The position numbers and the translations under genes are program-made. Source: Pseudomonadota bacterium (GTDB lineage Bacteria > Chloroflexota > Ktedonobacteria > Ktedonobacterales > JACDGC01). From it: DNA of 16,042 nt. The notes below the pieces were generated by a model. It made no database searches. It was not told the DNA's origin and worked only from the letters and a program-made list of their open reading frames with translations. Location: assembly GCA_021323815.1 (NCBI GenBank), contig JAJPKG010000309.1, positions 1 to 16,042 of the forward strand, given 5' to 3'. This document shows positions 14,581 through 16,042 of this stretch, one piece after another. The stretch's first letter is position 1. Each line of letters begins with the position of its first letter.

Positions 14581-14617
14581 CCCCCCGCTTCCGGCCCTTC
14601 TGCCGGCGGGGGGTTTC
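14581..14617 (+). terminator. Intrinsic terminator inside the greA leader
   Basis: CCCCCCG (14581-14587) pairs with CGGGGGG (14607-14613). Inside it CCGGC (14591-14595) pairs with GCCGG (14602-14606), and TTTC follows. The hairpin ends 36 nt before the greA ATG, so full termination would stop greA transcription from the mapped promoter. The U-tract is short, so readthrough is likely. Confidence 0.65.
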
Positions 14618-14652
14618 AGCACTCTAGATGCCGCGCAAGGAGTTGAGTGTTT

Positions 14653-15141
14653 ATGGCAAACGTTCATGATGTTTCGGAAAATGATCGCCCGCTGCTGACG
14701 GCGGAAGGACGCGCAAAACTGGAAGCGGAACTCAAAGATCTGATCGAGGTCCAGCGCCCGATGATCGCCGATGACATCCACGAAGCGAAGGAAGCCGGTG
14801 ATGTCAGCGAGAGCAGCGCGTATGAGCATGCCAAAAACGAGCAGGCACGCATCGAAGGGCGCATCCGCGAATTGACGGAACTGCTGAATAAAGCCGGCAC
14901 GCTGGAGCTGGTGACCGATTCCAATGTGGTGCGCATCGGCAGCACGGTTGAGGTGAAAACGTCCACCGGCACCGAGCGCACGTTTACCATCGTCAGCACG
15001 CATGAAGCCGACCCCAAGCGCGGCTACATCTCCACGGAATCCCCCGTCGGCAGCGCGCTGATTGGCAAGAAAAAGGGCGATAAGGTCGATGTCAACACCC
15101 CCAACGGCGTCGTTACCTATCGGGTGCTGAAGATCCGCTAG
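14653..15141 (+). CDS. greA: Transcription elongation factor GreA
   Basis: GreA enters the secondary channel of RNA polymerase and stimulates cleavage of backtracked RNA. The 162-residue product has the N-terminal coiled coil (about 14-85) with the tip motif EAKEAGDVSESSAYEHAKNEQ, in which D50 and E53 match the acidic residues that hold the catalytic magnesium. The C-terminal FKBP-like domain carries GYISTESPVGSALIGKKKGDKV. Length is close to the usual 158. AAGGAG (14637-14642) lies 10 nt before the ATG at 14653; an in-frame GTG at 14647 would be only 4 nt from it and is less likely. Expression is probably shaped by the leader and its terminator. A strong terminator follows. Confidence 0.95.
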   Translation: MANVHDVSENDRPLLTAEGRAKLEAELKDLIEVQRPMIADDIHEAKEAGDVSESSAYEHAKNEQARIEGRIRELTELLNKAGTLELVTDSNVVRIGSTVEVKTSTGTERTFTIVSTHEADPKRGYISTESPVGSALIGKKKGDKVDVNTPNGVVTYRVLKIR

Positions 15142-15153
15142 CCCCACCCCAAA

Positions 15154-15189
15154 CCCCCTCCCCATCCGAGATGGAGAGGGGGGAGTTTT
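15154..15189 (+). terminator. Intrinsic terminator of greA
   Basis: CCCCCTCCCCATC (15154-15166) pairs with the segment 15170-15182 at 12 of 13 positions around the 3-nt loop CGA, and GAGTTTT follows. It begins 12 nt after the greA stop codon. Confidence 0.75.
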
Positions 15190-15205
15190 CACAAGGGAAT
15201 CGCAC

Positions 15206-15457
15206 ATGGCTGACGTGCTGCCGGATGACATCATTGCGGCGTTGCGTGCTCGGCAGTTGCCGTTGGACGAAGTGGCGCTGCGCGAGGCGCTGGAAGCGCG
15301 CGTGCCCGGCTGGGATCTCCATCGCCTGACCCCAGCGGCAGCGAAACGCTGGAAGTGCCGCTATCGCCTGATGATGGGCGCGGGCTACTATGACGGCGCG
15401 ACCGCCGCCGAAGCCTATGCGCGGGCACTGCTGGCAGCGTGCGAGGATAACAAATAG
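15206..15457 (+). CDS. Small protein of unknown function
   Basis: The 83-residue frame starts 7 nt after AAGGGA (15193-15198) and has codon use like its neighbours, so it is probably a real gene. It looks like a small soluble, mostly helical protein: an acidic N-terminal helix (DDIIAALRARQLPLDEVALREALEA is split over two helices), a basic centre AAAKRWKCRYRL, and an Ala-rich C-terminal helix beginning with an N-cap at TAAEAY. I do not recognise the family, and there is no signal peptide or membrane segment. It lies just after the greA terminator, with no obvious own promoter, so it may be expressed by readthrough. Confidence 0.6.
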   Translation: MADVLPDDIIAALRARQLPLDEVALREALEARVPGWDLHRLTPAAAKRWKCRYRLMMGAGYYDGATAAEAYARALLAACEDNK

Positions 15458-15585
15458 TGAGGCTGTGGTACGAGTTTGGCACAGTTCATCCAAGCAAGAT
15501 AAAAGATGGCGTTAGCTTGGGATGCGCAGGTGCCTTATCTCCAAAAGATCTCTCCTCTTTTTATGGTTATCGCACACGCACATCT

Positions 15586-15596
15586 GGTGCTACAAT
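15586..15596 (+). promoter_or_regulatory. Candidate extended -10 promoter of pepF
   Basis: GGTGCTACAAT contains the extended -10 element TGC-TACAAT with no good -35 box upstream, as expected for this promoter type. It gives a predicted leader of about 48 nt before the GTG start. The same string precedes the small membrane protein gene on the minus strand. Confidence 0.4.
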
Positions 15597-15650
15597 ATCA
15601 TCTGTTGACACTCCTTTCTCGAACATCAAGCGACCGTTGGAGGCTTTTCT

Positions 15651-16042
15651 GTGGTCAAGACCGTTCCGCCACGCAGCGAAATCCCCGTCGAGATGACGTG
15701 GGATCTCGAATCGATATTTGCCACTGATTCCCTCTGGGAAGAGAATTTCACTTTTGTCAGCCAGCAGATCCCCAAGCTGCGCGACTTGCAGGGATCGCTG
15801 ATGCAGTCGGCGCAGGGATTGAACCAGGCGTTGCGCCTGCGCGACCAGGCGGCGGAAGTGCTGGGGCGCTTGCTGGTCTATGCCACCATGCGCTTCCATG
15901 AAGACACGCGCCGCGTCGAATATCAGGCCCTTTCGGACCGTGCCATGTCGCTGGCGGCGGAATTCAACCAGGCGACGGCATTCTTCGTGCCGGAGATCCT
16001 CTCCATTCCGCCGGAACGGCTGGAGAAATATTTCACTGAGGA
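15651..16042 (+). CDS. pepF: Oligoendopeptidase F-like M3B metallopeptidase, N-terminal part (partial)
   Basis: The frame is open from a GTG at 15651 to the right edge, giving about 130 residues. The start of the product (PPRSEIPVEMTWDLESIFATDSLWEENF) matches the typical opening of oligoendopeptidase F of peptidase family M3, which degrades short peptides in the cytoplasm. The zinc-binding HExxH motif lies in the C-terminal domain, outside the window, so activity cannot be judged. TTGGAGG ends 7 nt before the GTG and supports this start; an ATG at codon 15 (15693) is the alternative but would cut off conserved residues. The N-terminal helical region carries the expected LLVYATMRFHEDT segment. 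Confidence 0.8.
   Translation, partial: MVKTVPPRSEIPVEMTWDLESIFATDSLWEENFTFVSQQIPKLRDLQGSLMQSAQGLNQALRLRDQAAEVLGRLLVYATMRFHEDTRRVEYQALSDRAMSLAAEFNQATAFFVPEILSIPPERLEKYFTE

Larger units (their letters stand above)
14429..14617 (+). ncRNA. Structured greA leader RNA, candidate small RNA or attenuator
   Basis: Between a near-consensus promoter and a strong terminator lies about 190 nt able to form several stems. CAGACG (14443-14448) pairs with CGTCTG (14498-14503), enclosing GCCGGG/CCCGGC (14455-14460 with 14476-14481). GCCGCGCT (14507-14514) pairs with AGCGCGGC (14536-14543). GCGAT (14563-14567) pairs with ATCGC (14573-14577). The segment 14527-14535 is also complementary to both arms of the terminator (14591-14597 and 14601-14607), so an antiterminator fold is possible. 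I do not recognise a known riboswitch class. The 5' end is inferred from the promoter, and the RNA may end at the terminator or continue into greA. Confidence 0.55.

Noticed and set aside
15605..15610. Perfect -35 box TTGACA before pepF
   Set aside because: No -10-like sequence occurs 16-18 nt downstream, so it is probably a chance match.
1..16042. CRISPR array, prophage, toxin-antitoxin or defence system
   Set aside because: No direct-repeat arrays, integrase, transposase, nuclease pairs or other defence genes were found on either strand.

Overview
The window (about 60% GC by eye) looks like bacterial chromosome, most plausibly from a Chloroflexota member (Ktedonobacteria-like). That guess rests on the gene mix: a DnaD-type protein beside a DnaC/DnaI-like loader, an LppX/LprG-type lipoprotein, Pro/Ser/Thr-rich membrane-anchored proteins, and GC-rich intergenic hairpins. 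No rRNA, tRNA, CRISPR array, insertion sequence or prophage gene was seen.

Layout. All four genes left of about 2900 are on the minus strand: a partial zinc-ribbon protein, a membrane protein with TPR-like repeats, a small multi-pass membrane protein, and a one-TM surface protein. All genes right of about 3480 are on the plus strand. The gap between the two arms (2901-3483) contains one perfect DnaA box (3122-3130), several near-matches, two operator-like palindromes and a 16-bp GC-rich palindrome. With replication genes next to it, this gap is a reasonable oriC candidate or a DnaA-controlled regulatory region.

Right of the gap lies a replication-initiation block: replicative helicase dnaB, a DnaD-like protein, a DnaC/DnaI-like AAA+ helicase loader overlapping dnaD by 41 nt, and dnaA with its own promoter. 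Together these are the initiator, remodeller, loader and helicase of a Firmicutes-style helicase-loading pathway.

Next is a secreted protein of the N,N-dimethylformamidase beta-subunit-like family, ended by a clear intrinsic terminator. After it comes a three-gene operon: an LppX/LprAFG-type lipoprotein, a 14-TM DHA2-type MFS exporter and a galactokinase. The first two resemble the mycobacterial LprG-P55 lipid-export pair.

The last part holds greA, a small unknown gene and the 5' part of an oligoendopeptidase F gene. greA is preceded by a near-consensus promoter and a roughly 220-nt structured leader with a strong intrinsic terminator 36 nt before the start codon. This suggests a leader-derived small RNA or attenuation, comparable in layout to GraL in front of E. 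coli greA.
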